A stretch of DNA of 64,000 bases from Plectrocnemia conspersa (taxonomy: Eukaryota; Arthropoda; Insecta; Trichoptera; Polycentropodidae). The notes under the pieces are model-generated. The model was not told the origin of the DNA, made no database searches, and saw only the letters and a list, made by a program, of their open reading frames with translations. Below, one piece after another: positions 25,991-38,125 of the stretch. The stretch spans positions 62,001-126,000 of the forward strand of contig VTFK01000373.1 in the NCBI GenBank assembly GCA_009617715.1, in the 5' to 3' direction. Within the stretch, counting starts at the first letter, position 1. Each line of letters starts with the position of its first letter. A program made the translations under genes and the position numbers.

Positions 25991-26275
25991 AACCCTGTTA
26001 AATCGACCTCCTCGATGGTGTGTAGTGTCTATCCACAGAGACATTCGATTGTTTCAAGGGATGTAATTCACCCTTACAGAAGTACCCCGTTTCGGCATGA
26101 CTGATGAGAGACCAGCGTTTGAGGTTGTCTATCCGGTGGCATAAACGTTTAAGCATAGTTCGCAGAGCATAGACACCGGACGAATACTAATTGTGTGGAT
26201 TGGCACGTGTTTTGGTTGCAAACGGCACATAAACTCGTCTATTTAACGACTGCTAATGACAGAATATTGTTGATG
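25990..26275. other. GC-richer non-coding tract
   Basis: A bounded tract of about 280 bp with higher GC and mixed composition inside AT-rich DNA. It has no long open frame on either strand, no RNA signature and no transposon end. Candidate conserved regulatory element by composition only. Confidence 0.3.
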
Positions 26276-28890
26276 ACAATGGTAACTTAAAAAAATATTA
26301 TTAATTTTTTTACGCGACTTTACGTATAAATTACATTTATAAATGTTAAAATGTTATTGTTATTAAAAAATATGTAGGGTAAAAATTTTGACAAAATAAC
26401 ATTTATATCTTTAAATGGAAAAACTAAGCCTATTTCTTAAGAGAAATATAAAAATATGATGGATTTATTGCCTTATGAACCACCCATATATCAGAGGTAC
26501 TTCAAAAATTTGCACCATTTTAATTAAAAAAAATATTAGTATGATAATATTCCTTAAGGTATTTTGTTATGTTATATTTATGTTGTAGTGTGTTTGTATA
26601 TCATTATTATATTTTTCATATTTGTTGTTTTCTCTTTTCTATAAAATAATATTAATGTTTTTGTTAAATATGAAGTGTTAAATAATAATATTAAATTAAT
26701 TCAAACGCAAATCATTATTTATACTACAATAACATATTATAGACTTGCCCCACTTTCAAATTAACGGCTCATATGTTACTGATTTATAACAATTTTATTA
26801 TTAGCAACATAAATATTACAATATAAATAAAAATAATAAAATAACATTTATTATTTAGAGAAAAAAACTAAAAATCATTTCACTTTTACAGTAAAAAAAA
26901 ATAAAAAGATAAGAAAATGATGCCAAACTTTTTGAGTTTAGTGTGTCAAAATTCTGAAAAAACCTAGCTTAATTCGGGTACCATGTTGCACCTGGAAATA
27001 ATAATATTGTTGTAATATTTACAAGCCCAGTAAAAAGTAATGTTTTTGATAAATTTATTCCGCAAATTATTTGTTACTCAAGTACTCGTTAAAATAGCTG
27101 TAATATCAGCGTATATAGATAAACCCTTATTTTATAATTTTAAGATACGTTTAGTATTGATTTTTGCAATTTATTCCCGAACTATACCATTACAATCTAA
27201 AAACAATTAGAATAGCCTTAACATTCGATATATCTTGACGTATTTTATTGGTTCTGGTTCTTCGAAGAGCTTTCATTGAGACGATTTGCCCTTGATTTCT
27301 AGGCACTAAACACATTCTAGCTTTTAATATGTTAAAAGGTCCGTCTTCATTAAAAGCAAAGTGCTAATTTAATACATTATACTTGGTTGCTCACTATTCT
27401 AGTAACACAGGTGATTTGGTATATAGTTTATTAGCAAAATAAATAAAAAAATACTGCATTAGTTATAAAACTTTTTTATTATCCCTTGTGTATTATACAT
27501 TTTAATTATAGTGACACTCAGCATCCGTTCTTCATAAGGAAGTGTTTAATTATCTGTTTTTTAAATTTATCTTATTTTATACCAGCCAAAAGTTTATGTA
27601 TCGTGCTCATCGCATTGTAAGCATTTAAGTCCCGCCGCACTGAATCAGTACTCTTGTTCTGTTTATTAAGTTAATCGTCTTTGGCAAACTTGCCCACAGC
27701 AACTAGGAAACGTATGAAAATGGTACTCTTTGAAAGACAACGGCAAGAGCTGCAAAACGTACGCAATGTATTCGTGAACAAGATAAGTATATGTATATAC
27801 ATTTGTATGTATATGTATCTTTAAAAGCAGCCTTCGAGGACGGGAGATAATCAAGATAATTAGGATCTAAGTCAACATTTGTAATGTTCGTGTATGAATA
27901 ATTCGTTATGTTTAATCAGAAGGTTTAGCTTCGCTCACAGTATTATGGTTGTTTGTGAAATTAATACCATGTGTAGATATATTCATCATGAATAGTATTG
28001 TTGGATGCGTAACAAGCGTTTTATGCTGATTTTTTTACAATAAATGATTATTTAATTATTTGCTTATAATAATATATAAACAATTTTATACAAAAGTTCA
28101 AGCGTAAAAGAAACAGTTATTAAAAACAAATAATATCCATAAGCATTAAAAATAAATAAAAATTTGACTTTTTTTCAACTAATTTTGCAGAAACAGAAAT
28201 TCCGTATAAATAAAATATTGTTGAAATATTTTACATCACCAACCCTATATATTTATGTAATATTATTTATTGTCTTAATATTAGTATACATTTTTAGGAT
28301 AATAAATATTAACGGAACTATGCAGGGCTAATATATTTAATAAGTCAAAGGTTTTGTTGAATATATCTCAAGCAATAAGCAGTATAATTATTTAAGGTAT
28401 TAAGCCATTTTATTTATATCTGCAGCAAAATATCTGGAAGCAAGTTGCGATGAAATTGCGATAGGAATTTTTGAGAATTAAACATTGCTATTTGCAAGAA
28501 GTGGTCAAATGACTGATAAAAGTGAAAAAAAAAAAAAAGTTTTGCCAGTATAAGTTTATCTGATACGATTATGGGACGGATCGAAGACGTAGGAACAATT
28601 GTTTTTTAAGCTAAAAAAGGGCATCTATGTATACATATTTTTTACTGATAATCAAAAGAAGTATAGACATGAGTGGTACTGCTTAATTGCTAATTTTTAT
28701 TTATTTAAACGTCCCGCAGGACTTTGTGCTTGGAAATATTTTCCTATAGAAATCTATTAAAGTGGATTCCAAGATTGAAATATAAATGTCACTTTTCACA
28801 GGTGTACATGTTTCTAATAATTTTTTTTTATTCGAATCGGAAAATGTTATTTTGAGATATAGTATATTTCTATGAAAAAAAAAAAAAAAA
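26276..28890. other. AT-rich gene-free stretch
   Basis: No gene seen. The patch 27595-27860 is less AT-rich and has a 62-codon minus-strand frame of no known similarity. Otherwise homopolymer-rich AT DNA. Confidence 0.5.
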
Positions 28891-29300
28891 CTAAAGCATC
28901 GTAGATTCGTCGCCATGCGAATATCGCTCTCGCAAAACTAATTGTGTTGTATAAACTTTGGGTGCTCGAAAAAGCAAATAATCGCGTTTGCCCACGTTGC
29001 CGGTTTCGTGCTCTATCTTCGCCCGGCGGTAATTGGACCGAAGCATAGCTGCGCGAATATTCAGCACATTCACGGGCCAAAGTGTCAAAATTGTCGTAAA
29101 AACAGACTCTCTCTTTCTCTCTCCTTCTCTCTCTATCTAACCACCCGTCGGTGGGACATTTTAAAATTTCAAAATTCATTAGCGTTTATGGCCGATAGCG
29201 CCTTAATGTAACCGAACAAAGCCTTGGCGAGAGATACACCACGAGTCCTGCGGGACGTTTCCTCGCCGCCCTATCAAATGTTGTGAAATACGCCCTTTTG
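28890..29300. other. GC-rich island with a CT-repeat
   Basis: One of the most distinct GC islands of the window. It contains an imperfect (CT)n tract at 29104-29137 (gactctctctttctctctcc), which on the minus strand gives clustered GAGAG sites of the kind bound by GAGA factor in insects. Open frames of 65-110 codons exist on both strands at once, as expected from raised GC, and none resembles a known protein. Probably regulatory. Confidence 0.4.
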
Positions 29301-30925
29301 CACTTTATACATGTATACTATAACATTGTGTAATTTACACGAAACGATTATGCGAGAAGTGGAGAGTGCCATAAGCGAATTAACGCAGAGTGGCTCCGAT
29401 GATATTTATTTACTAGTATCGTACTTTTTGATATATCAACGGAGAGTGTATAAATATTGTAATTTATATTCAAAACGGTGGATATTCAACAACTAGGTAC
29501 CTAGAATGTAAGAACCATATTCACAAATAATAGAAGCGTAAAATACAAATTCTAAACGTAGGTGTAGAAAAATGGCCTAGATCAGGATATACATACTAAA
29601 ATTTATCGAAAAAATCATGTAGCATTTTTATGTAACGAATATTTTTTTTACAAATATATATGAATTTGTACAATTATTCATAATACTGTATAAAAAAGGA
29701 TGGTTCCGTGCCAGATGCTTGCTCTTTTGAAAACATTTATTAAAGGTCGAAAGTATTTAATTAACAAAAAATGTTTAAAATTTTCTCAACCCCTTTCATC
29801 GGCTATATCTTTGCGTAAGTAATATAATGACTATAAACTACTGTGAACTTTGTTAAAACATTTAACGATTTACCAAAATGAACTAGGAATAATTGTTATT
29901 TTTGTTTTCATTAAACATGCTTCTTATTTTTTATATTTGTTCTTTTAAAATTCAATAATAAATATTCTGAGTTTACTTATTATATTTTTAATAAATTAAT
30001 TTGTAACTGAAAATAAGTTTTTTTACTTATGCGAAATACCATAAAAAAAAAAAATAATATTTAATAATAATAATAATAAGAATCGGAAGATTGCAAAAAT
30101 GTATGAAGGCTTTTCACAGAGTTACGTCATAAAAATTGTTTATCTGTGAACTTTTTTTTTTAATATTCCTAAGAGGTTTTTTATGTTTGTATTGTTCTAA
30201 GTATCAACAAATGTTTTTAACAATTATCTCTACGATTTCTGCGTAAATCAACGCCCTGTAATAAATTAAAATAGATCGATCCATTCTGGTTCTTAACTTT
30301 TTGCGTCCATTATAACAAATCTTCATCGTTTTGAAGATTGTTTTCTTCAACGATCATCCACTTCTCTGCTTATCAATAAAATAATACGTACTATATATTA
30401 CATATATTTTTTTATTTAGCAAATTTTCTCGAAAATTTTCGAAAAAATTGAGAAGTGAAAATATGAGTACTTATTTCTCCAAAAACCTATAACCTATTAA
30501 TAGGTCGTCAATTAATATGTTTTTTTTTAAAAAAATAAAGTGCTTACAATCATTCAATAAATATTTTGAAGTTTCGCATTTAAATTAATATATAAAGACG
30601 TCTTTGCCAAGTATTGGGTGATCATGAAATAAATGTCATTTTTATAATAAAAATCAAAAATACTTTTACATATTTTTTTTATTGATTTGTTATATATTAT
30701 ATATATTTCTTTTAAATATATAATTTTTTTACGCCTCTTTGACATTTTTTTATTCCATTAGTATAACATATTTGAGGCTTTGATTCAAAATATTCTAATA
30801 TTTTTTTTTTATTTGGATTTTTAATTGTTTTTTTTTGTCTAAAAAGTGCTAAATCGATCAAAATAAATAATATTCGGAAGGATAGGATCTGTCGAATAAA
30901 GTGGATAAGATAAAAACATCGAGGT
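29301..30925. other. AT-rich gene-free stretch
   Basis: No gene or RNA recognised. A 12-bp palindrome (cctattaatagg) lies near 30492. The rest is AT-rich, with a short TAA-rich run near 30060-30080. Confidence 0.5.
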
Positions 30926-30950
30926 AAGGTCCCTTCGCCATATCGGTACG

Positions 30951-31046
30951 CGACAATTGGGCGACGGACAAATGGGCGATTCCGGTCAATTGGGCGACGG
31001 TCAATTGGGCGATGGTTATTTGGGCGACGGTCATATGGGCGACAGA
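30951..31046 (+). repeat. Left minisatellite inverted end
   Basis: Six to seven imperfect units of 15 bp (one of 18 bp) ending in tgggc, for example gacggtcaattgggc and gatggttatttgggc. The same unit occurs inverted at 32434-32532. Confidence 0.9.
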
Positions 31047-31581
31047 AAAAACTTGCACGCTTTGCTTTATTGTAAATATTACTAAAATATACATTAAAAT
31101 GAAAAAGTATATTAAATGCTAAAAACAATTTTATTTTCCAATTATTAACTCATATTATAATTATATGCAATATCATGTAAATATTCTATGATATTTTTTC
31201 TATTGTACCTCAAAACTTTTATAAAGATTCTTTTGGTCTATTCTTTTTATAAAGATATCCATTCCAAACATATTTTTTTTTTGTCTTTTTGACTTAATAT
31301 GCCTGAATTATCCATTTATGAAGAATATAAACTGTGGTAACTCAAATTAGTCGTTCTTAACAATGATCTATAAAAACCAATTATCTATAAATAGCACATA
31401 AAATATAACCCACATGTGAATAAAAAGACACATACTTATGTTCTTGCTAATAAATTGAATTTTTTTACCAAAACACAATGACACTGTGACAAAGTGTTTT
31501 AAAACCACGACAAAAATAATTTTCAAAGACGCAACGAAACTTTTTGCGAACATTTTCAGTCAAAATTCAAAAGTATACTGA

Positions 31582-32066
31582 GCGCTAGTTATGGGTTTTT
31601 ATATTTATATATAACTACCCTATCTAGTTTTAAATAGATAACTGTAAAATATGCGATTTTTGTGAATTCCCAAAGCTTATTCTTACACTAATTTCCAAGG
31701 CGCAAAACATAAAAACCCACGATAAACATTTATCAGCGCTAGTTCTAGGTTATTATATTTATATATAACTACCCTATTCAGTTTAAAAAAATAGATAACG
31801 GTAAAATATGCGATTTTTTGGAAATTGATTGTTCTCACAGTAATTTATAAGTCTCAAAACATAAAAAATCGCGTAAAGGGCAAAATCCAGATTAACACTT
31901 TATCAGAGTTAGTTATGTGTTATTATATTTTATATATAACTATCCTATCTAATTTAAAATAGATAACTATAAAATATGCGATTTTTTGGAAATTCAAGGT
32001 TTGTTCTCAATAGTTTCCAAGGCTCAAAACATAAAAAAAAAAAGGGCCCACTATAAACATTTATCA
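31582..32066. repeat. Three tandem units of about 160 bp
   Basis: Units start at 31582, 31736 and 31906 (lengths about 154, 170 and 161). Each contains, in order, a tagtt start, atatttatatataactac, aaatagataac, aaaatatgcgattttt, a ccaaggc/caaaacataaa segment and a tttatca end. The units are diverged from each other. The copy at 56643-56801 has a single unit. Confidence 0.88.
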
Positions 32067-32433
32067 GGTAGTATATTTATAATAAAATTACCGACTTAAG
32101 CCGTGTGTTTTAAGTGTTTTTTATGATATCGGGTAATTCTCTTAAATTCTTGAATAAAAAATCACTGTTTAAGTGATATTTTTATGATAAAAAACACAAA
32201 TGATAAGTAAATATATACATACTATATCTTATTGTATATTATATTTTGTTTAGACCAAATAATGTTTTTTTAATTATATTCAAAAAAATATTACTTATAT
32301 TTTCGTATGTACGTATATATATAATATACATATATATATATATATATTTAATATGTATTAAATTATGTTAATTATTTAATTAATTATAAGATCATGATTT
32401 GCATCACATTTATTTGTAATGCATTATTATTAT

Positions 32434-32532
32434 ATCGCCCAAAAGACCGTCGCCCAAAAGACCATCGCCCATTTGTCCGTCGCCCATTTTGAATCGCCCA
32501 TTTGACCGTATCGCCGTCGCCCAATTGACCGT
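32434..32532 (-). repeat. Right minisatellite inverted end
   Basis: Units such as gtcgcccaaaagacc, atcgcccatttgtcc and gtcgcccaattgacc, which are reverse complements of the left-end units. Together with 30951-31046 they form a long imperfect inverted repeat. Confidence 0.9.
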
Positions 32533-32553
32533 GTCCCCGCCATATTGGGACTT

Positions 32554-34600
32554 TTCGACTCCTGTTGATAAGAGCAGGCCTTTATTTTCACATTCTCGTG
32601 CAAATGATCCAATTAATCACAATATAAGCTTCTGTTATTATTTTGATTAATTTAAGAGTTTCGTAATGCACAATTCCTTTGCAATTCCACGATACACACA
32701 AAATAACCTTAGAATAACCACTTAAAGCCCCATTCCGGTTATCGAACGATCGATAAAAGGCCGATATGTTTCCTTCACTCAATTCGTATGAAAAAATACA
32801 TTTTACCTTCAAGCCTTCCCAATCTTTTGAATGTGTTAAATTGGACTAGTATAGCGTTTCGCCCAGCTGAGTAGGATTTGCATCTATTTCTGCAGCCAGG
32901 ACACCGTTGTTTATATTTGTTGATTTCCCACACTCAGGACTATTCTTGATATCGTTATTTCCCGTTTAAAGTTCATAAGAGAAACTCTAACATATTTTTA
33001 ATAAATCACAAACATTTTTAATGGCCGTATGTGCCGAATTATTTTAAAGAAATTTATTCACCATGCAATTTCGAATAAATTTTTCACTTGGTAAAAATTT
33101 TGTCATCGTAAATTTGAAAACGTAAATTTATTTTTTGGAGATTAGATGTAAACTATCACAGATTTAATAAAATACGTACTTAGGTATTAATGGGCAAAGC
33201 AAGATATAAATATAAAAAACATTTTTAGATTATACATAAGTATATGGATTTAAATGGCCAATATTTTAAATTTATAAATGACTAATATGTAATAAAAATT
33301 AAGAAATATTAGTAATAAAATAAATAAAAAAAAAACATATTATAAAAATATTACTTAAATATTAAAAAAAATCACAACTAGTAATGAGAATAGGCTGAGA
33401 AGAAGCATTGTTTGTATGTTTCATTTTGATTTGTATTATAATATTAATTTTGGTCTTTATACGTATTTTTTTTATTTTTAATATAGTCTCGATTTATAGA
33501 TTTATCATAAAAATAAATCTTAACGCACTTTTTTAATCCTGATTTTATAACAAATATTAGCATGAATAAGTCGTTTTTAAATATCGTAAGAATTTAGTAA
33601 AATTTATTTTTGTAATAGTGTAAAATTTGCTATATAATTACAACTAAACTATAATATTTAGAGGCTGACTGAACTGTTTTTTATTTAAAATCGAAATCAC
33701 ACATATTATGATTTATATTTTTGCTAAAACCAAAATTGATTTTTGTTAATATATTGCAAATACAAAATAATATTAATATATATGTTATATATAATACGTA
33801 TGTACTACATACAAGGTTATTATGTGTATGTATATAATTTGCTGTTTACATACAAGGGGATTATATTTATGGCCCGGGGAACAGACTGCTATTAATATTA
33901 AATATTTTGCAAGTATAACTATTTAATCAAAATCTTAATGATAATTTAATTTTTAACATTAAACACATATTGTATTCTAAAAACAAACGTGTTATGTAAC
34001 TTAATGACAATAAGTAAGTTGAGATCTAACTGAGCAGGGAAACAGATTAGTTACATACCATTAAGTTTTAACTAAGTTAGCTTAATACGTTAGTATATAT
34101 CTATTGCTTAAAATTTTAATTTATAGAGAAAAATATGTGGGTTTTTTATATATAATTATACATAAATTGAATTTAAAGGTTGAACACTAAACTAATTAAA
34201 AACATTGTATGTTAAAGAAGTTTTAAAAATGAGTGCAAGCAACTCTTATGCGGATTCATCGCTCCCACTTTCTCTGGGGACTTACAAGTTTCCCATTAGT
34301 GATCACCTGGATGTAGATCATTAAAGTTATCGGATGGTAATTGAATTATTTAATTATAAATTACAGTACTTTCTATGAAAATGTAAATAAACATAGTTCT
34401 GGTTAAACAGCATCCTTGGGACTAAATAGGAAAAGCCCGCGTCTCATCAGAACGGGTGAAACAAAGAAATTTTAAATATATAAATAAATAATATTACCAT
34501 ATTAAGAAGCGAAATTTACCTTTTACCTATACGTATGCGAATATCTATTACATATTCATACATTGAAATTTCGCTTTTTAATTATGTATTATTTTCATAA
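32554..34600. other. Gene-free stretch, mildly GC-richer at its start
   Basis: From 32554 to 32950 the sequence is somewhat GC-richer (including a 74-codon minus-strand frame without known similarity). From 32960 to 34200 it is extremely AT-rich. The short patch 34240-34330 is again GC-richer. No gene supported. Confidence 0.5.
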
Positions 34601-35110
34601 TTAGATAATTTGTGTTCATGTTATGTTCCTCCCTTACACAACATTAATCCAGGCATCGCGCAAGTAACCGCGGGAGCATGGTTCAGTAACGAAGCAACTT
34701 GTTACCCCCCGGGGTGGGATTTTCTCGTCGCGGGTCAATCCTTTTTCCCGGGCAAATCTTATTCCACTTTCAACGTTTTGGAATTTTTCTGTTATTAAAT
34801 AATGAACAACACAAAGTGAGAACGAGAGCGAGAGAAAGAAAGGGAACAACAGAGGTGGGCGGTTCAATTTCGCGTTTGTTCGTCCGCGTTGAGCCGTTAC
34901 TATACAATTCCCTTTTCCCGGCCCGGCGCGGCGTCCCTATCCCATTATATATAAATAATAAATAATCAAATCAACCCCTGGATCCGGCGCTGGCGTGGCA
35001 TCATTGTGAATTTTGCACCAGTGCTACACCTACCTCCGTGAATGTGAATTATACGCCCTCGAATGTGACTAAGGGCAGTTAGTGCGTGATTTATGGGCGC
35101 GTGTCGCGTT
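34600..35110. other. GC-rich island with TATA-like core
   Basis: A strongly GC-rich island, including ccccccggggtggga near 34705 and cggcccggcgcggcg near 34920, with a purine-rich gagaacgagagcgagag stretch near 34820. Several short frames overlap on both strands (62-88 codons), with no recognisable protein. It is followed by a TATA-like box (see 34948). Regulatory or 5'-UTR DNA is the likeliest reading. Confidence 0.4.
34948..34980 (+). promoter_or_regulatory. Possible core promoter (TATA box)
   Basis: TATATAAATA at 34948-34957 directly follows a GC-rich block (34910-34945) and precedes a GC-richer tract (34975-35110). The geometry would put a start site near 34976-34980. AT-rich background makes chance TATA boxes common, so the flanking GC context is the only support. 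Confidence 0.2.
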
Positions 35111-37779
35111 TTAATGTAATCTACTCAAAACTTGTCAAAATTGTGAGCCGTTTATTTTGAAGTTCTTCATCGCATTAAAAATCCTTATTTCACTTAATTA
35201 GCAATTTAATATAATTGAGCTGATTTGTTTTTTATTTACATGAATACAACTTATCGCTAACAAATCAAGTACCCGATTTTAAGAAAATTAAAGATCACAT
35301 AACCGAATCGAGGATGAGAGTGACAGTTAGTCTCCGAGTTAGTGTGTGTGTGTGTGTGTATATATATATTATATATTATTGAACTGGAATTCAATTTAAT
35401 TAAAATTGCCTCAATAGTAAACTCTACTGGTTAACTGAATGTCTGATGGAAAGTCCAGTCTTTTATACTTATTTGCTGTCAATTGGGGGAAAATAAAATT
35501 CTTTCTTCTATTTTTTTATCATCTAACCAACCGGTAATATATACTTTATTAAGTAAAAACACGATGTCTTATACAAGTTATAAAACTCTAATACTTGTTT
35601 TAGAGTGGAGAATTTATTTGTCCACCTATAATAATAATAGTATTTTTATTTGTGTTACGGCTTTATAATTTGTTATTAAATTGTGTCAGATGCCTATGGC
35701 TAAGAATATTTTAAGGTAAAAATTATTACATTATTTTAATTTAAGTAAAAGTTATTTGACTTTATTTACAGCAGACTTTTCAAATGTTTTCTCTTGTAAT
35801 TTGTACGCGATTACGGACCATAAAAGTATTTTTGTATTGTAGGCTCAGTTTTAGGTACCTATATTGATATTTGTGATATTTTGACTAATATGGATAATAG
35901 TATGGACGCCATACTTATCCATCGATAGATCCTTATGCACACAAACGGCCGATCAGAGGTCGGCAAATATCGGTCTGAAATTTATTATTATTTGGCAAAT
36001 GTTTATTGTGTCAAATGCTACAGATTCTAAGCAACATTTTTTAAAATGTTATCTACTTTATATTTATTAAAAACCCAGTAAATATAACTTTTTTCCTACT
36101 TATTGTAATATTTTTATTTAAAAAATTGGATAATTGTACTATATTTTTTTTCTTCTTACTAAAAATTAATTTTGGGACTTTTTCTTGTAAAGTTGCATAT
36201 AAATTAGAATAAAATTTAATAGCTGAAAGACAACCTACACAATTTGTTATAATTTATTTCTCGAAAATTATGCCACACACAGATGTTTTACAGCAATCGA
36301 AAATATATCTTATGACATAACAATTGCGTTAATAATTGCAAATATTTTGGAAACCATCTAATAGCATATCTGCGAGATTTTTTTTTTTAAGATTTTGCTA
36401 AAAACTAATATTTGTTGCAAAATTATGCGTGCTGGATACCTTCTATTTTGCGCATAATACTATTGTTATTTTATTCTTTGGTTACCGATCGCTAGAGGAG
36501 ATATCTTGAACGTTGCTCTTTTGAGACGTAAATTAATTTTTTGGCTGTGTCGAAGATGCGATGCAATTGCCTCGTAAACATCCACATCTGCAATTCGCTA
36601 GAGCTGTTATTTCGCTAGAGAATACATTGTTATTTATCGAAATTTCATAATTCATACTTATATTGTGCTGCAAAACATATTTTAATTTTGATTTTATTGT
36701 AGTTGAATATACAATATCCTATGCCTTGATCATTAAATTTCATTGGTATTAAGAAATTTCATTTTATTAAGATACTTAGTTGGGTAGCCTTAATTGGTTC
36801 AAACCAATATTGTAAATATAATTATGTAAAATTACAATTTTTCAATATTCTCGTTTTGTATTAGTAATACTTATTTATAAGCATACGCTAGCAATATAAA
36901 TTATAATTATAATTTGTGCTCAACTTGATATTTTATATAATAAAAATAAGTTATTTTTTATTATATAAACGAAGTCAAGTTTTAAGTACAAAAATATTAA
37001 TATTATTTAAAGTAAAATGTTGTTTTAAAAGAATCCTTGTATAATAAAAAAATCTATTGAATTATTCTTATATGCTAAAAAACTTTTTTAAAAATTACCA
37101 TAATTGTTTATATAAAATGTATATTTATAAATCTGTATGCATATACAATCTTTGTGATTTATTTATAAACATATTTTTGCAGATTATTTAAGTTAATAAA
37201 AAAATAAAATCTGATTTTAAAATAATATATTATATTAGTCAATTGTGAACGAATGTTTTCGATAAGCAAATTTAAAAATTCAGAATAGGTTTGCATTTTC
37301 CGTTTTTAAATTATATTTAATAAATATTGTTAGTATTAAATAAGATAAGTATTCCAGACAGGCAAATATGACATTATTACTTATACTAAAGCTGGCAAGA
37401 ATATTTTTTTTTAATAAGCAAGAAAATTTTTGATTCTCGTTTGCTTTTAAGAATCTTGCAATAACTTTCGAATATCAGTAATATAAATTTTTTTAAAAGC
37501 ATTTATATCGTTATATTTTATCCCCTTTGCTCGATATAGTCCAGTCATATTTTAGCAAAAGTCAGTGTTGTTTTGTGTTGCGTTATTTAAAGCCAGAAAA
37601 TCATTAGATATATTAAAATAAACACATTTTTAGTTGCAATATTATGAAATAAGAACTGGTCTATTGTACTTATATAATATGTATTAACTAGTACATGTAT
37701 AAAATGTTTTTGTTAGTGTATTAGTGTATAAACGCATATAACCTTTTCCACTCGGGTATAAATTGCAAATGGCTTGGTA
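35111..37779. other. AT-rich gene-free stretch
   Basis: Contains a short (GT)n/(TA)n microsatellite at 35341-35370. At about 35951 agaggtcggcaaatatcgg resembles an eroded hAT terminus, but no partner end was found. Otherwise AT-rich with no gene. A somewhat GC-richer patch lies at 36478-36615. Confidence 0.5.
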
Positions 37780-38125
37780 ACAAATGCACCAGGCCTGTCT
37801 TTTATTGCTTCCGAGCGAAAAAAAAAAGGTAAACAACTATTTCAAGTTTTTCCATAAAGCGCCATAAAGTTCTCGCGTTCGATTTCGTCGGGGAAAAGTT
37901 AAGCAGAGGTGCCATTCGCTTGCCAGCCGCTCTTTGAGAATCGCTGGAGGCTATATACGTAGAACAAATATCTACTGTGTTCCACACGTATAGACGCGTT
38001 TTATTGCCGCCGTGTGCACTTTGCAAAAACCCAAACGTTTGGATATAACAATGAATCCGATAAAATCGTTAATGACGTTCGACAGTTCAGGCTCAACTTT
38101 AACCGAACGGTTTAAGTTTTAATAG
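37780..38125. other. GC-richer non-coding tract
   Basis: A bounded GC-richer tract with a 74-codon minus-strand frame (37802-38026) of no known similarity. It includes ttttattgccgccg and two gataa sites. No transposon end or RNA gene visible; candidate regulatory island. Confidence 0.3.

Larger units (their letters stand above)
30926..32553. mobile_element. Foldback-type element with minisatellite inverted ends (copy 1)
   Basis: About 1.63 kb. The outer ends are aaggtccc at 30926 and, on the other strand, aaagtccc at 32553. Inside each end is about 100 bp of imperfect 15-bp repeats, unit gacggtcaattgggc. It runs in one orientation on the left (30951-31046) and inverted on the right (32434-32532). 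The AT-rich interior has three tandem units of about 160 bp (31582-32066). A shorter homologous copy lies at 56530-57100, in the same order. No transposase frame is recognisable, so it appears non-autonomous. Tandem-repeat-filled inverted ends recall foldback/Galileo-like DNA transposons, but I do not recognise this sequence. A clear target duplication was not found. Confidence 0.75.

Noticed and set aside
29148..29157. tcggtgggac, identical to the first 10 nt of insect miR-278
   Set aside because: Similarity stops after 10 nt and the flanks do not form a precursor hairpin.
28847..29211. 110-codon minus-strand and 89-codon plus-strand frames
   Set aside because: They coincide with a GC island and a CT repeat; the minus frame runs into a poly-Phe stretch from a homopolymer.
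30712..31128. 138-codon minus-strand frame with Arg-Pro-rich repeats
   Set aside because: The repetitive part is a translation of the 15-bp minisatellite, which is a multiple of three and so keeps a frame open. Not a gene.
35951..35970. agaggtcggcaaatatcgg as a hAT end
   Set aside because: No partner end or target duplication, and the subterminal sequence does not follow the family, so it was left as a comment only.
36477..36490. tctttggtta, like the start of miR-9
   Set aside because: The rest of the mature sequence does not match and no hairpin is visible.
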